Of a stretch of 64,000 bases of DNA, positions 27,527 to 36,978 are shown piece after piece; the stretch's first letter is position 1; each line of letters opens with the position of its first letter. The notes below the pieces were generated by a model that ran no database searches, was not told the origin of the DNA, and saw only the letters and a list, made by a program, of their open reading frames with translations. The stretch is from positions 248,001 to 312,000 of the forward strand of contig DASXUQ010000019.1 in assembly GCA_036504735.1 (NCBI GenBank), given 5' to 3'. The position numbers and the translations under genes are program-made. This stretch comes from a bacterium (GTDB taxonomy: Bacteria; Electryoneota; RPQS01).

Positions 27527-28024
27527 TTATTGCTCCGCAATCAAAACGAGGTCCTTGTCACAGAGCACCTTGCTGATTTCGAGCAATATTTTAACACGAC
27601 CTTTGGCTTTGGCCATGCCGAGGATAAAGTCATTTTGCACCGCCACGCCCACGTTGGGAGCATCCTCGATGTCCTCCCCCCGGATGTCCAGCACTTCCGA
27701 GACCTTGTCCACCACTACTCCCATCAGATTGCCCTGAACGTCCACCACGATGATGCACGTTTCCGCCGTCTGCTCCGTGCCTTCCATCCCGAACTTCAAC
27801 CGCAGGTCGATCACCGGGATCACCTTCCCCCGCAGATTGATCACCCCTTTGACATAGGCCGGCATCCCCGGCACCGCCGTCGTGCTCATGCTCCCGATAA
27901 TCTCCCGTACCTTCAAAATCTCCAACCCATACTCTTCGTCTGCTAACTCGAAGGTAAGGTACTTGCCTTGACGCTGGTCTGCAGTCGGACCCGCCGTCGT
28001 TGATATCCGAGTCTCCGAACTCAT
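27527..28024 (-). CDS. cheW: chemotaxis adaptor CheW-1
   Basis: A 165-residue single-domain CheW, which links receptors to the CheA kinase. The core begins [20 protein letters not shown] near residue 21 and includes [19 protein letters not shown], as in the family. From about residue 20 to 150 it is identical to CheW-2; only the N-terminus and last residues differ. AAGGAGG precedes the ATG. It is 30 bases after MCP-2 and 74 before MCP-1, giving an mcp-cheW-mcp transcription unit. Confidence 0.96.
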   Translation of the reverse strand: MSSETRISTTAGPTADQRQGKYLTFELADEEYGLEILKVREIIGSMSTTAVPGMPAYVKGVINLRGKVIPVIDLRLKFGMEGTEQTAETCIIVVDVQGNLMGVVVDKVSEVLDIRGEDIEDAPNVGVAVQNDFILGMAKAKGRVKILLEISKVLCDKDLVLIAEQ

Positions 28025-28054
28025 CGAGCCTCCTTCAGATTTTTGACATTGATT

Positions 28055-30166
28055 CTAAAACTTCGACGGTCCGTCTGCACTATCCAGAGGGATCACGAGT
28101 TCCGGTTTGAGCAGATCTGCCTTCGCCTGTCGGGCTGCTGCCGTGCGTGCAGGCTGACGTCGATCTGCGCTGGCGACTTCGCGCTTCGCTGACTGTTCGT
28201 CCTGACCATTAACCAGCGCCGTCAGTTCATCGACCAGATCGATCAGGCTTTCAACCTGTCCGGACATCTCTTCGGCAGCACTGGCGCTCTCTTCGGCGTT
28301 GCCGCTGTTCCGCTGCGTCACCGAATTCATCTGCGTCACTGCCACATTGATCTGTTCAATGCCCTTCGACTGCTCCGCACTGGCGGCCGCGATCTCATCC
28401 ACCAGATTCGCCACCTTGCCCGAAGAGGTCGTCACATCGCCTAACGCCGTCTTCAGCCCGTCCACGATCTGCACCCCGCCGTTAACCCGGTTCACGTTTT
28501 CTTCAATCAGGCTACCGGTATTCTTGGCCGCTTCGGCTGCACGCATGGCAAGATTCCGCACCTCTTCAGCGACGACGGCAAAGCCTTTGCCCGCTTCCCC
28601 GGCACGGGCCGCTTCCACCGCCGCATTCAACGCCAGCAGGTTGGTCTGGAAGGCGATCTCGTCGATCGTCTTGATGATCTTGCTGGTCTGATCGGACGCG
28701 CTCTTGATGTCCTTCATCGCCGCGTCCATCGTGTCGGTGCCCTTGGCCGCCTTGTCGATCAACGTCTTGGCTTCACTCATCAGGTGAGCAACCGTCTTGG
28801 TGTTATCCGCGTTCTGCCTGGTCATCGAGGCCAGTTCTTCGAGGCTGCTGCTGGTCTCTTCAATCGACGCTGCCTGCTCTTGACTGCCCTGCGCCACCTC
28901 CTGCGCGGAAGAAGACACCTGAGCAACACCGGAGGTAATCGTGCGAATTCCATCTTCGATGCTGGTAGACGAGCGCTGCAGACCGGCGGTAAGATGGCGC
29001 CCGAACATCAAGGCGGCAAAGCCCGCAAGGACGAGAATGATAATACTGCCGATCACCGACCATCTCAAAATACTGTTCATTGCGGATTCGGCGACCTTGA
29101 CGGAACTCAGGAAGTCGTCTTCCCAAGTGCCGGCACCGATAACCCAGTCCCACGGAGCAAAATAGGCGAGCGCGACAACCTTCGGCTTGGCCTTATTGTC
29201 CGACTTGTTCTTCCACGAGTACTGATGGAAGTCCACATCCTTCGGCGCCAGCACTGTGGCCTTCTGAATCAGTTCCTGAATGAACGGGTGTCCATCCTCG
29301 TCTTTGGACTCCCAGAGGTTCTCGCCATCGCGCTCCCCTTTGTAGGAGATCAGATAGTGGCCCTTTTGGTCGCCCTTGCCGGCCAGCACATACACATAGC
29401 CGGTCTTTCCCACTTGGACACTCTGAATGGCCTTGCGCACGCTTGCCGCCGCTTCCTGCTTTACTCCCGTAAAGAGCATGCCGATGACCTGGCCTTGCGC
29501 ATCCTTCAGCGGTTCATATGCCGCCTGATACCATGCGTTCACGACAAAGGCACGGCCTCGATAGGTCTGTCCGGATAGGGCCGCCTGAACCACCGCGTTT
29601 CGCGTCCCGCCCGGTTCCACGGCAGGAATATACGTGCCAACCGCTCGCGCGCCATTAGCTCCCATTACGTTGGTCGCGACGCGCAGCATATTCCCTTCCT
29701 CGTCCATTCTCTGAAAAACTGTACACGTTGAGCCGGTAAGTGAACCTACGAGGTCCACCAGAGGAGTCGCTTTCGACGAATCCCGGTTCTGCCCGAGCCA
29801 TTGGTTCCCTACATACAACTTCGGCAAAGTAACAGGTGTGACTGCCTTCGAGAATTGGTTCGTCGCTTCCCATGTCACATGTTCATGGGTGTTGCGAATT
29901 CCGCCGGACTTTTCCGCAGTTTGCCTTGCAACGGCGAGGCTTGTGTTGACCTGCTGCTGAATCAGATCATTCGCCGCCTCACACATACCGTAAACATCCC
30001 GCGCGATCTGCGAGAGATTTCCCTTGCCTGCGTCAATGAGTTGGCTCTCCAACTGGACCTTCGCGCGCTGCTGTTGAATCACTGTCAGCGTCACGATCAC
30101 CAGCACAGGAAGAATTGCCGCCGATAATGCCACCCCTACGATTTTCGTACGAATACTTAATTTCAT
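28055..30166 (-). CDS. methyl-accepting chemotaxis protein (MCP-2) with large Cache-type sensor
   Basis: A 703-residue chemoreceptor. TM1 is at about residues 9-31. A roughly 330-residue extracytoplasmic domain follows, resembling the Cache_3-Cache_2 fusion, with [20 protein letters not shown] near 205, a [17 protein letters not shown] strand near 250 and [17 protein letters not shown] near 345. TM2 is near 367-390. The signalling hairpin is almost the same as in its neighbours, and the tail is [13 protein letters not shown]. Cache domains commonly bind small molecules such as organic acids or amino acids; the ligand is unknown. It is the only receptor in the array with this sensor. AAGGA lies six bases before the ATG. 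Confidence 0.94.
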   Translation of the reverse strand: MKLSIRTKIVGVALSAAILPVLVIVTLTVIQQQRAKVQLESQLIDAGKGNLSQIARDVYGMCEAANDLIQQQVNTSLAVARQTAEKSGGIRNTHEHVTWEATNQFSKAVTPVTLPKLYVGNQWLGQNRDSSKATPLVDLVGSLTGSTCTVFQRMDEEGNMLRVATNVMGANGARAVGTYIPAVEPGGTRNAVVQAALSGQTYRGRAFVVNAWYQAAYEPLKDAQGQVIGMLFTGVKQEAAASVRKAIQSVQVGKTGYVYVLAGKGDQKGHYLISYKGERDGENLWESKDEDGHPFIQELIQKATVLAPKDVDFHQYSWKNKSDNKAKPKVVALAYFAPWDWVIGAGTWEDDFLSSVKVAESAMNSILRWSVIGSIIILVLAGFAALMFGRHLTAGLQRSSTSIEDGIRTITSGVAQVSSSAQEVAQGSQEQAASIEETSSSLEELASMTRQNADNTKTVAHLMSEAKTLIDKAAKGTDTMDAAMKDIKSASDQTSKIIKTIDEIAFQTNLLALNAAVEAARAGEAGKGFAVVAEEVRNLAMRAAEAAKNTGSLIEENVNRVNGGVQIVDGLKTALGDVTTSSGKVANLVDEIAAASAEQSKGIEQINVAVTQMNSVTQRNSGNAEESASAAEEMSGQVESLIDLVDELTALVNGQDEQSAKREVASADRRQPARTAAARQAKADLLKPELVIPLDSADGPSKF

Positions 30167-30249
30167 GGCTTGTCCTTAAGCAAAGTGCTTCTGGTTTGGG
30201 CCGCCATCTCCGGAGCGCTCTGCCGTGGCTTCGAAGATGAATTTACGGC

Positions 30250-30285
30250 AAAAATAAAACGACGGCATAGTTGATATGCCGTCGT
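30250..30285 (-). terminator. terminator-like hairpin in the MCP-2 leader
   Basis: A ten-base-pair stem ACGACGGCAT/ATGCCGTCGT with a seven-base loop followed by TTTTATTTTTG on the minus strand. It lies 84 bases upstream of the MCP-2 start and no gene ends before it, so it may be a transcription attenuator. Confidence 0.65.
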
Positions 30286-30805
30286 CGGTACTCATAAAGT
30301 CGCCGCGAGAACGTTGAAGCGCTGCATCGCACCGTTCAGGATCATCGTCAGGCGTATCTGTGCCCACGTGTCCTTTTCAGCCGCCGCACCCATGCGATGA
30401 TTCGTCACTTCCGCCACTGTGTTCTCCGCAAGGTAATTTTACTCGAATAGCAGAGGTGTTCGCTTCGCAGCGCGTGGGGTCACGACGAGCAAAACGTCTG
30501 TCTGCCGATGAGCCTTTGACTCCACCGTACCTAATTCGATGCGGAAAACACGGATGCTAATCTACCGGGGAGGTGTTAATTACGGTCTTTGGTATTTGCA
30601 AATGAAGTGCCGAGACGCTGATAATACACAATTAAGCTTCTAAGCCGTTAGAAATCAGACCTTCATTTTATAAGAATTTTCCGAACCCGTGCCTTGTTTG
30701 CTGAGTGCCGCCGCCGGGTTGCGCCTGATTTAAGCCCCTTTTTTCCCTTGTGACGAATCATGTTGTCATAACGAAACCTAAGGGTATGAACACACTCCAA
30801 ACAGC
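30286..30805. other. gene-free region upstream of MCP-2
   Basis: About 520 bases with no convincing protein gene. A 17-codon frame (minus strand, ATG at about 30345) ends just before the terminator-like hairpin and could be a leader peptide, but it has no clear RBS. The far part (30570-30720) is AT-rich and may hold the promoter; I see no clear -35/-10 pair. Confidence 0.4.
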
Positions 30806-30833
30806 AGAACCCCGCCATTCGTGGCGGGGTTCT
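30806..30833 (-). terminator. hairpin after MCP-3
   Basis: A perfect 12-base-pair stem AGAACCCCGCCA/TGGCGGGGTTCT with a TTCG-type tetraloop, 20 bases past the MCP-3 stop. It lacks a continuous T run, so its termination strength is uncertain. Confidence 0.65.
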
Positions 30834-30853
30834 ACAGTTTGGGACATTCCGAC

Positions 30854-32470
30854 TTAGAACTTGCCTAATTCTTCCTCGGTATCCAGTGGGATCATCTTTT
30901 TGGCTTTGGCCGGGGTTCTTGGCGCAGCGTGGCTCAGCGTCCGGGACTTGGGAGTCCGGCTCGTTGATCCGCCGTATGCACTACGTCTTTCTCCGCCAGT
31001 GCCATTCCCGCCATTAACCAGAGCCGTCAACTCGTTGACCAGATCGGTCAGGCTTTCGGCCTGGCCCGCCATCTCCTCGGCAGCACTGGCGCTTTCCTCG
31101 GCGTTGCCGCTGTTCTGTTGTGTGACCGCATTCATCTGCGTCACTGCGCCGTTGATCTGTTCAATGCCCTTCGACTGCTCCGCCGATGCCGCCGCGATCT
31201 CATCCACCAGATTCGCCACCTTGCCCGAGGCCGTCGTCACATCACCCAAGGCCGTCTTCAGCCCGTCCACGATCTGCACCCCACCGTTGACCCGGTTCAC
31301 ATTCTCTTCAATCAATGATCCGGTATTCTTGGCCGCTTCGGCAGCACGCATGGCCAGATTCCGCACCTCTTCAGCCACCACCGCAAAGCCCTTGCCCGCT
31401 TCCCCGGCACGGGCCGCTTCCACCGCCGCGTTCAGCGCCAAGAGATTCGTCTGGAAGGCGATCTCGTCGATCGTCTTGATGATCTTGGACGTCTGATCGG
31501 ACGCGCTCTTGATATCCTTCATCGCCGCGTCCATCGTGTCGGTGCCCTTGGCCGCCTTGTCCACCAGGCTCTTCGTCTCGCTCATGAGCTGGGCCACCGT
31601 GCGGGTGTTGTCCGCATTCTGCTTGGTCATCGAGGCTAATTCTTCCAACGAGGAACTGGTCTCTTCAATCGAGGCTGCCTGCTCCTGGGATCCTTGGGCC
31701 ACACCCTGCGCCGACGACGACACCTGCGTGGCCGCGCTGGCGATATTGCTCGCCCCTTCGCCCGCCGCGCTCACGATCTGATTCATCCGCCGCGAGATAT
31801 TCAAACTGAGGAAGATGCCGAACGCCAGGGCCGCCAGGATACCGCCAATCGCGAAGGACAACGCCAGCACCTGGGAGCGGCCGGCATGCACCTCGGCTAA
31901 GGTAGCCGTCTCATCCGCTGCCTTGATATTCAGATTTACCAAGTCCGCCAGCTTGCCCATCAGCTCGCCGCCGACCTGGCCGAAGTTGCCAAACACGTGT
32001 TTGTTCATCTCGGCCAGTGTTTGCGAAGCTTCCGACTGTGTCCGCGCGCTCATGTAACGCTGGGTTTGCGGCACATAGGAAGTGTATTCCTGTTTGTAGG
32101 CGTCCATCAGACGCGTGATGTCCTTCCAGAGCGCTTCCTCGTCGGCGCTGCGGGGCAGAGCGTCGAACTCCTTGCGGGCATCGTCCATCTGCTTCCAATA
32201 CGTTTCGCCTTGTCCTTCGAACAGACGGCGTTTTTCGTCCGGGTAGGCCGGATTCAAAACGCAGTTGCAGATCAGACGGACTTTCATCTGACCATCCTGC
32301 ACCTTGGCCAGAGCTGTGAGCGACGGAATACTGTTCGCTCCCAGCTCGTCCAAGCTTTTCTTACCGCCGGCAACGCCGGAGAAGCCCACCCAGCCGACAA
32401 TGCATAAGACGGTTGCTACCACACAGAAAGAACCAATCAGCTTGAACTTCAAAGATTTGTTTGAAAACAT
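30854..32470 (-). CDS. methyl-accepting chemotaxis protein (MCP-3), paralogue of MCP-1
   Basis: A 538-residue HAMP-less chemoreceptor with the same plan as MCP-1: TM1 near 9-31, helical periplasmic sensor with the CNC motif in [19 protein letters not shown]2 near 202-224, signalling tip near 340. Sensor differences from MCP-1 are scattered single residues, making this the youngest visible duplicate pair. The tail is [13 protein letters not shown] after a basic, Pro-rich stretch that is not shared with MCP-1. GGAG precedes the ATG with the same spacing as in MCP-1. It is 74 bases after cheW-2. Confidence 0.95.
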   Translation of the reverse strand: MFSNKSLKFKLIGSFCVVATVLCIVGWVGFSGVAGGKKSLDELGANSIPSLTALAKVQDGQMKVRLICNCVLNPAYPDEKRRLFEGQGETYWKQMDDARKEFDALPRSADEEALWKDITRLMDAYKQEYTSYVPQTQRYMSARTQSEASQTLAEMNKHVFGNFGQVGGELMGKLADLVNLNIKAADETATLAEVHAGRSQVLALSFAIGGILAALAFGIFLSLNISRRMNQIVSAAGEGASNIASAATQVSSSAQGVAQGSQEQAASIEETSSSLEELASMTKQNADNTRTVAQLMSETKSLVDKAAKGTDTMDAAMKDIKSASDQTSKIIKTIDEIAFQTNLLALNAAVEAARAGEAGKGFAVVAEEVRNLAMRAAEAAKNTGSLIEENVNRVNGGVQIVDGLKTALGDVTTASGKVANLVDEIAAASAEQSKGIEQINGAVTQMNAVTQQNSGNAEESASAAEEMAGQAESLTDLVNELTALVNGGNGTGGERRSAYGGSTSRTPKSRTLSHAAPRTPAKAKKMIPLDTEEELGKF

Positions 32471-32544
32471 GACCTGAACTCCAGAGTTTCTGCTCTCTCA
32501 AGAGCAGCGTTCAATTACATTTTGTGGTGACTGCGACCGATCTG

Positions 32545-33042
32545 CTACCGCTGGATAATCTGCTCGACGTCGGAATCGCAGAGCACTTTATTAATCTCCA
32601 GCAATATTTTGACGCGACCTTTGGCTTTGGCCATGCCGAGGATAAAGTCATTCTGCACGGCCACACCCACGTTGGGAGCATCTTCGATGTCCTCCCCCCG
32701 GATGTCCAGCACTTCCGAGACCTTGTCCACCACCACCCCCATCAGATTGCCCTGCACGTCCACCACGATGATGCACGTTTCCGCCGTCTGCTCTGTGCCC
32801 TCCATCCCGAACTTCAACCGCAGGTCAATCACCGGGATCACCTTCCCCCGCAGATTGATCACCCCTTTGACATAGGCCGGCATCCCCGGCACCGCCGTCG
32901 TGCTCATGCTCCCGATGATCTCCCGTACCTTCAAAATCTCCAACCCATACTCTTCGTCTGCTAACTCGAAGGTAAGGTACTTGCCCGCTCTTTGATCCAC
33001 ACCGGTTTGGGTGGGACCGGCGGCGCCAGTCTGTGCGCTCAT
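32545..33042 (-). CDS. cheW: chemotaxis adaptor CheW-2
   Basis: A 165-residue CheW with a core identical in protein sequence to CheW-1 over about 130 residues. The N-terminal 20 residues (MSAQTGAAGPTQTGVDQRA) and the C-terminal 12 are different. AGGAGA lies a few bases before the ATG. It forms a cheW-mcp cassette with MCP-3. Confidence 0.96.
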   Translation of the reverse strand: MSAQTGAAGPTQTGVDQRAGKYLTFELADEEYGLEILKVREIIGSMSTTAVPGMPAYVKGVINLRGKVIPVIDLRLKFGMEGTEQTAETCIIVVDVQGNLMGVVVDKVSEVLDIRGEDIEDAPNVGVAVQNDFILGMAKAKGRVKILLEINKVLCDSDVEQIIQR

Positions 33043-33354
33043 GCTGCTCTCCTCTTAGATGAATCACGATACCCGCCGCCGGATTTGCGCCATGCCGGTG
33101 TCAGGTTATCATGCATGCCGTAAAATTTCTCACAAATCCCGAAAAAAGAAAAGAATTCGGACCCGCGCAGCCTCACCGCGCGGGACAGACGCACGCCAAA
33201 AGTGCGGCATCCTTGTCGCACTTTTGGGCAAATCCGAGGCCCATAATACAAATCGGGCCTCAAGAGTCCGTAATCAAAAGTATTTGCCTTGATGACCCAA
33301 CTGCAAAGGCGGCAGGCTCTACCCGGCAAAAGGAAGCAAAGTGTGTTGCCAATC
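33043..33354. other. gene-free region upstream of cheW-2
   Basis: About 310 bases without a supported gene. It contains a perfect 11-base-pair hairpin CCAAAAGTGCG/CGCACTTTTGG (33196-33227) without a T run, and a seven-base-pair GAGGCCC/GGGCCTC dyad (about 33235-33260). The cheW-2 promoter should lie here but no clear elements are visible. Confidence 0.4.
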
Positions 33355-33393
33355 TAAAACAGCAAACGGAGAGCAGATATGCTCTCCGTTTGC
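33355..33393 (-). terminator. rho-independent terminator after MCP-4
   Basis: A perfect 14-base-pair stem GCAAACGGAGAGCA/TGCTCTCCGTTTGC with a four-base loop, followed by TGTTTT on the minus strand, 46 bases past the MCP-4 stop. Confidence 0.85.
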
Positions 33394-33439
33394 GTCCAAG
33401 GTCGGGAGTTAATTCAGTGCTTGAAGTTGCCGTTCACTC

Positions 33440-35047
33440 TTAGAACTTCCCGAGTTCCTCATGACTATCCAGCGGAATCGCGTGGCGAGCTGCGGCGGGC
33501 GCGCTCTTGGAGAGCTTCGCCGCCGGGCGCTTCAAGGTCGAACTGGCAGGCTTCGACTGATAGCTGGGGCGGGCCGACTTGTCGCGTCCGTTCACCACCA
33601 TCATCAGCTCACCGACCAGATCGGACAGATTTTCGGCCTGGCCCGCGGCTTCTTCGGACGCGGAGGCGGCCTCTTCGGCGTTGGCCGAGTTCTGCTGCGT
33701 CACCGCATTCATCTGCGTCACCGCCACATTGATCTGTTCGATCCCCTTGGACTGTTCATCCGATGCCGCCGCGACTTCATTGGCCAGATTCGTCACCTTG
33801 TCCGCCGCCGCCACCGTCTGACCCAGCGTGGTCTTGAGCCCGTCCACAATCTGCACCCCGCCGTTGACCCGGTTCACGTTTTCTTCGATCAGCGATCCGG
33901 TGTTCTTGGCCGCTTCGGCAGCACGCATCGCAAGGTTCCGCACTTCTTCTGCGACCACCGCAAAGCCCTTGCCCGCTTCCCCGGCACGGGCCGCTTCCAC
34001 CGCTGCGTTCAGCGCCAGCAGATTCGTCTGGAAGGCGATCTCGTCGATGGTCTTGACGATCTTGGACGTCTGATCACTGGCGCTCTTGATGTCCTTCATC
34101 GCCTGATCCATCGCATTGGCACCCTCGGCGGACTTGCTCATCATGCTCTTGGTTTCGCCGGCCAGCGAGGCTGCCGACTTGGCGTTATCGGCATTCTGTT
34201 TGGTCATCGAGGCCAGCTCTTCGAGGCTGCTGCTGCTCTCTTCAATCGCCGCCGCCTGCTCCTGCGACCCTTGGGCCACCCCCTGCGCCGCCGACGAGAC
34301 CTGCGACGCCGCCGATGCGATCTGCGAGGCCCCCTCCGCCGATTCGGTCACGATCCGGTTCAGCTTGCGGGTTATATTCAAACTGAGGAAAATGCCGAAA
34401 GCAAGGGAGATCAGCACACCGCTGATGCCGAACAGGATGGCCATCACCCGGCCACGGCCAGCCGCCGTGTTGGCGACAGCCATGGCGCTGTCCGCGTCCC
34501 GACTCGTGATTTCGTTCAAGACATCCAGACCCGCAACCGCATCCCGGGCCGTCTTCAGCATGGAACCTTCGAGCAGGTCATGCATTTCGGCAAGCAATTC
34601 CTGCGACTCCTTCGGATTGCGGCTGGCGATATAGGCCCGCGCCTTCATGTCGAGCTGCGCGAATTCCTGCTTCCATGCATCGAACTTCGCCTTGAAATCC
34701 TTGAATGCTGCCGTGGCTTCGTCGCCGTGCTTCAGCGATTCATACAGTTTGAAATCCTCTTCTATGCCCTTCCACGCCTTGTCCATCTGCGCGGGATATT
34801 CCTGCTGGCGCTCTTTCGAAAGCTGCGGATCCATGATTTGGCGGTAGAGCATGCGAACCTGAGTCATTTCCTTGGAACAGTCAGTGATGGCATTCGAACT
34901 GGGCATGAGACGCCCACCGATATCCGACATGTAGAACTGCGTAGTGGAGACACCGGATATTCCCACCCAGGCAACCAGCGACAGAATAGCGGCTACGATA
35001 CAGAACGACCCGATCAGCTTGAACTTAAGGGACATATTCGCGAACAT
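33440..35047 (-). CDS. methyl-accepting chemotaxis protein (MCP-4)
   Basis: A 535-residue HAMP-less chemoreceptor with a four-helix-type sensor that differs clearly from MCP-1 and MCP-3 ([19 protein letters not shown] near residue 66, no CNC motif). The signalling domain is the most divergent of the six, for example KIVKTIDEI instead of KIIKTIDEI and a [20 protein letters not shown] segment. The tip itself is still identical. The tail is [13 protein letters not shown]. The start at 35047 (MFANMSL) is eight bases after AGGAG. It follows cheW-3 by 87 bases. Confidence 0.95.
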   Translation of the reverse strand: MFANMSLKFKLIGSFCIVAAILSLVAWVGISGVSTTQFYMSDIGGRLMPSSNAITDCSKEMTQVRMLYRQIMDPQLSKERQQEYPAQMDKAWKGIEEDFKLYESLKHGDEATAAFKDFKAKFDAWKQEFAQLDMKARAYIASRNPKESQELLAEMHDLLEGSMLKTARDAVAGLDVLNEITSRDADSAMAVANTAAGRGRVMAILFGISGVLISLAFGIFLSLNITRKLNRIVTESAEGASQIASAASQVSSAAQGVAQGSQEQAAAIEESSSSLEELASMTKQNADNAKSAASLAGETKSMMSKSAEGANAMDQAMKDIKSASDQTSKIVKTIDEIAFQTNLLALNAAVEAARAGEAGKGFAVVAEEVRNLAMRAAEAAKNTGSLIEENVNRVNGGVQIVDGLKTTLGQTVAAADKVTNLANEVAAASDEQSKGIEQINVAVTQMNAVTQQNSANAEEAASASEEAAGQAENLSDLVGELMMVVNGRDKSARPSYQSKPASSTLKRPAAKLSKSAPAAARHAIPLDSHEELGKF

Positions 35048-35134
35048 GATCACAACTCCTATGTAGTGCGCTTCCGCAAAAGCGCGGGTGATTTGCTTTG
35101 GACTACCTCTGACGTTGAAGTGCGAGCAACGCGC

Positions 35135-35629
35135 TCACGCCACCAGGTCGGCAATGGCCGTCTCCGAGAGGACCTTATGGATCTCCAGCAATATTTTGAC
35201 ACGACCTTTGGCTTTGGCCATGCCGAGGATAAAGTCATTCTGCACTGCGACACCAACATTGGGAGCATCCTCGATGTCCTCCCCCCGGATGTCCAGCACT
35301 TCCGAGACCTTGTCCACCACCACCCCCATCAGATTGCCCTGAACGTCCACCACGATGATGCACGTTTCCGCCGTCTGCTCTGTGCCCGCCATCCCGAACT
35401 TCAACCGCAGGTCGATCACCGGGATCACCTTCCCCCGCAGATTGATCACCCCTTTGACATAGGCCGGCATCCCCGGCACCGCCGTCGTGCTCATGCTCCC
35501 GATGATCTCCCGTACCTTCAAAATCTCCAACCCGTACTCTTCCCCCGCCAACTCAAATGTCAAGTACTTGCCAGCTCGAACATCTGCACCAGTCCCTGCT
35601 GTGGCGCTGGTTTGTGTCTGCCCGCCCAT
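35135..35629 (-). CDS. cheW: chemotaxis adaptor CheW-3
   Basis: A 164-residue CheW. The core differs from CheW-1/2 at only a couple of positions (FELAGEEYG for [17 protein letters not shown] for FGMEGTEQ). The start at 35629 (MGGQTQTS) follows GGGAG with five bases spacing; a longer frame to 35713 lacks an RBS. A sigma-28-like promoter lies about 220 bases upstream with a terminator-like hairpin in between. Confidence 0.95.
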   Translation of the reverse strand: MGGQTQTSATAGTGADVRAGKYLTFELAGEEYGLEILKVREIIGSMSTTAVPGMPAYVKGVINLRGKVIPVIDLRLKFGMAGTEQTAETCIIVVDVQGNLMGVVVDKVSEVLDIRGEDIEDAPNVGVAVQNDFILGMAKAKGRVKILLEIHKVLSETAIADLVA

Positions 35630-35730
35630 GTCGTCTCCCTCGCCGGTTAGTAAGACCAAATCCGGAGTTGCTTTTTCACGCAACTCAAGCGTGTTTCCTG
35701 TTGTAAACCGCATTGGAGCCGACTGCTACC

Positions 35731-35780
35731 AAAAAACAAGGCACAGCCTCGGGTCCTTGAGAGATCCCATGACTGTGCCT
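35731..35780 (-). terminator. terminator after the response regulator, in the cheW-3 leader
   Basis: AGGCACAG/CTGTGCCT outer stem with an inner GGG/CCC pairing, followed by TGTTTTTT on the minus strand. It is 109 bases past the response-regulator stop, but also about 60 bases downstream of the sigma-28-like start point, so it may act as an attenuator or define a short RNA. Confidence 0.7.
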
Positions 35781-35846
35781 GAAAACTCGCAGTTCTATTA
35801 CTGCGCGGATAGGCTCCCCACACAAATGCGGGTATGTACGTTCCAG

Positions 35847-35873
35847 TTATCGGCCACCCATTAGAAAACTTGA
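35847..35873 (-). promoter_or_regulatory. near-consensus sigma-28 (FliA) promoter
   Basis: On the minus strand TCAAGTTT, an 11-base spacer and GCCGATAA. The known FliA consensus is TAAAGTTT-N11-GCCGATAA, so 15 of 16 positions match with exact spacing. It begins 16 bases after the response-regulator stop and points at cheW-3/MCP-4. This ties the array to flagellar gene control. Confidence 0.75.
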
Positions 35874-35888
35874 GCGCCGATTAAATGA

Positions 35889-36650
35889 TCATGCAGTCTG
35901 ACTTTGCAACAATCCCTCGAGCTTCTTGCGCAGGTCCGCTATTTCTTTTGACTTGAAGGAGCGTTTGGTTGCCTCCAGCGTCCGTACAGCCTCTTGCAGC
36001 CCCGCTTCGAGGCACACCGTTCGGGGACTCTTGAAATCCTCAGAAGCATCGGCATCCTTGTCGCGCGAGGGCATGGCTTCAATCAGCCGGGAGATGTTCG
36101 CAACCGCCCCGAAGATATTGCGCAGCGATGTAGCAATGAATGTCTTCGCCGCCATACTTGCATTCTCGGTGTGCGATGCTTCGATCAATGCCGTCAGATT
36201 GTCCATGTTCGTCAGCCAGTGATGCATCGCCCGGCGTGTGTCTATAATGGTGCGATACACGTGATAGCGCCTCACCGCCGATTCGGCCTGAGTAAGCAGT
36301 TCCGGAATATTCAACGGCTTGGTCAGATACGCAAACACCGGCAGTCGGAACAGCACCACGGCAGACTCCACCGACGGATGTCCTGTCACAATGATGACCG
36401 GCAAACCCTGGTGTCGTGGTGGAATGGAATTCACCAATTCGAAACGCGTGTTCCCCGGCATCTGTATGTCCGCAATCAATAGTTCGTAGTCGTTCTCCGC
36501 GAGCATCTGTATCGCCGTCGAACCGTCCGGAGCCGTGTCACAGGCATAGCCTGTATGCCGCAGCAGATCCGCAAGCGATTCGAGAAAGACCTGGTCGTCG
36601 TCGGCGATTAAGATTCGCGCGCTTGAAGGCAAGTCCATGCTGTGAACCAT
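35889..36650 (-). CDS. response regulator with receiver domain and unassigned C-terminal region
   Basis: A 253-residue protein. Residues 10-130 are a complete receiver domain: acidic pair in RILIADDDQVFLESL, phosphoacceptor aspartate in LLIADIQMPG near 62, the threonine in VIIVTGHPS and the lysine in AYLTKPLNIPELL. The remaining 120 residues are predicted helical and have no DNA-binding domain I recognise. A middle segment (MHHWLTNMDNLTALIEAS) may resemble a histidine-containing helix, and the C-terminus looks coiled-coil (SFKSKEIADLRKKLEGLLQ). The start at 36650 or the ATG at 36638 are both possible; neither has a clear RBS. It could serve the neighbouring receptors. Confidence 0.85.
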   Translation of the reverse strand: MVHSMDLPSSARILIADDDQVFLESLADLLRHTGYACDTAPDGSTAIQMLAENDYELLIADIQMPGNTRFELVNSIPPRHQGLPVIIVTGHPSVESAVVLFRLPVFAYLTKPLNIPELLTQAESAVRRYHVYRTIIDTRRAMHHWLTNMDNLTALIEASHTENASMAAKTFIATSLRNIFGAVANISRLIEAMPSRDKDADASEDFKSPRTVCLEAGLQEAVRTLEATKRSFKSKEIADLRKKLEGLLQSQTA

Positions 36651-36784
36651 GTGGTATAGATTGTTCGTACCGGAGACTCACATCCTGCCGCCACGACGAT
36701 GTTATTTCGTAGTTATACGGCTTGTTGCGCATACGGCATGCGAGTGTTGAGTGTCCGGGTGCTCACTTAAGAGCAGAAATCGTG

Positions 36785-36967
36785 CTAAGGGCTCTTCTCA
36801 TCAAAACATCCATACGTCGCCAATCCAATCAACTCCGTAACCTTATATTCATATTGCGATTCATCCTGCGGTCTTACGAATTGCATGCGCGATTTATGCA
36901 TTGCAGCTCCAGCCTCCATGCAGATGTTGCCTACTTCTGTAAGGTCTGTCGGCCTGAACCCGGACAT
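36785..36967 (-). CDS. possible 60-residue small protein downstream of MCP-5
   Basis: A short frame starting 11 bases after the MCP-5 stop, with GAGGACGG just before the ATG. The protein (MSGFRPTDLTEVGNICMEAG at its start) is soluble, of ordinary composition and matches no family I know. The tight spacing and RBS-like sequence suggest co-expression with MCP-5. It fills much of the gap to the response regulator. A chance frame cannot be excluded. Confidence 0.4.
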   Translation of the reverse strand: MSGFRPTDLTEVGNICMEAGAAMHKSRMQFVRPQDESQYEYKVTELIGLATYGCFDEKSP

Positions 36968-36978
36968 CCGTCCTCGTC

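Noticed and set aside
30440-30530. Cyclic-di-GMP (GEMM) riboswitch before MCP-2
   Set aside because: A stretch with GGAGTCAAAGGCTC looked suggestive, but the GEMM core is not present.
33111-33443. 110-codon plus-strand frame between cheW-2 and MCP-4
   Set aside because: It runs through a terminator hairpin and has no RBS or homology.
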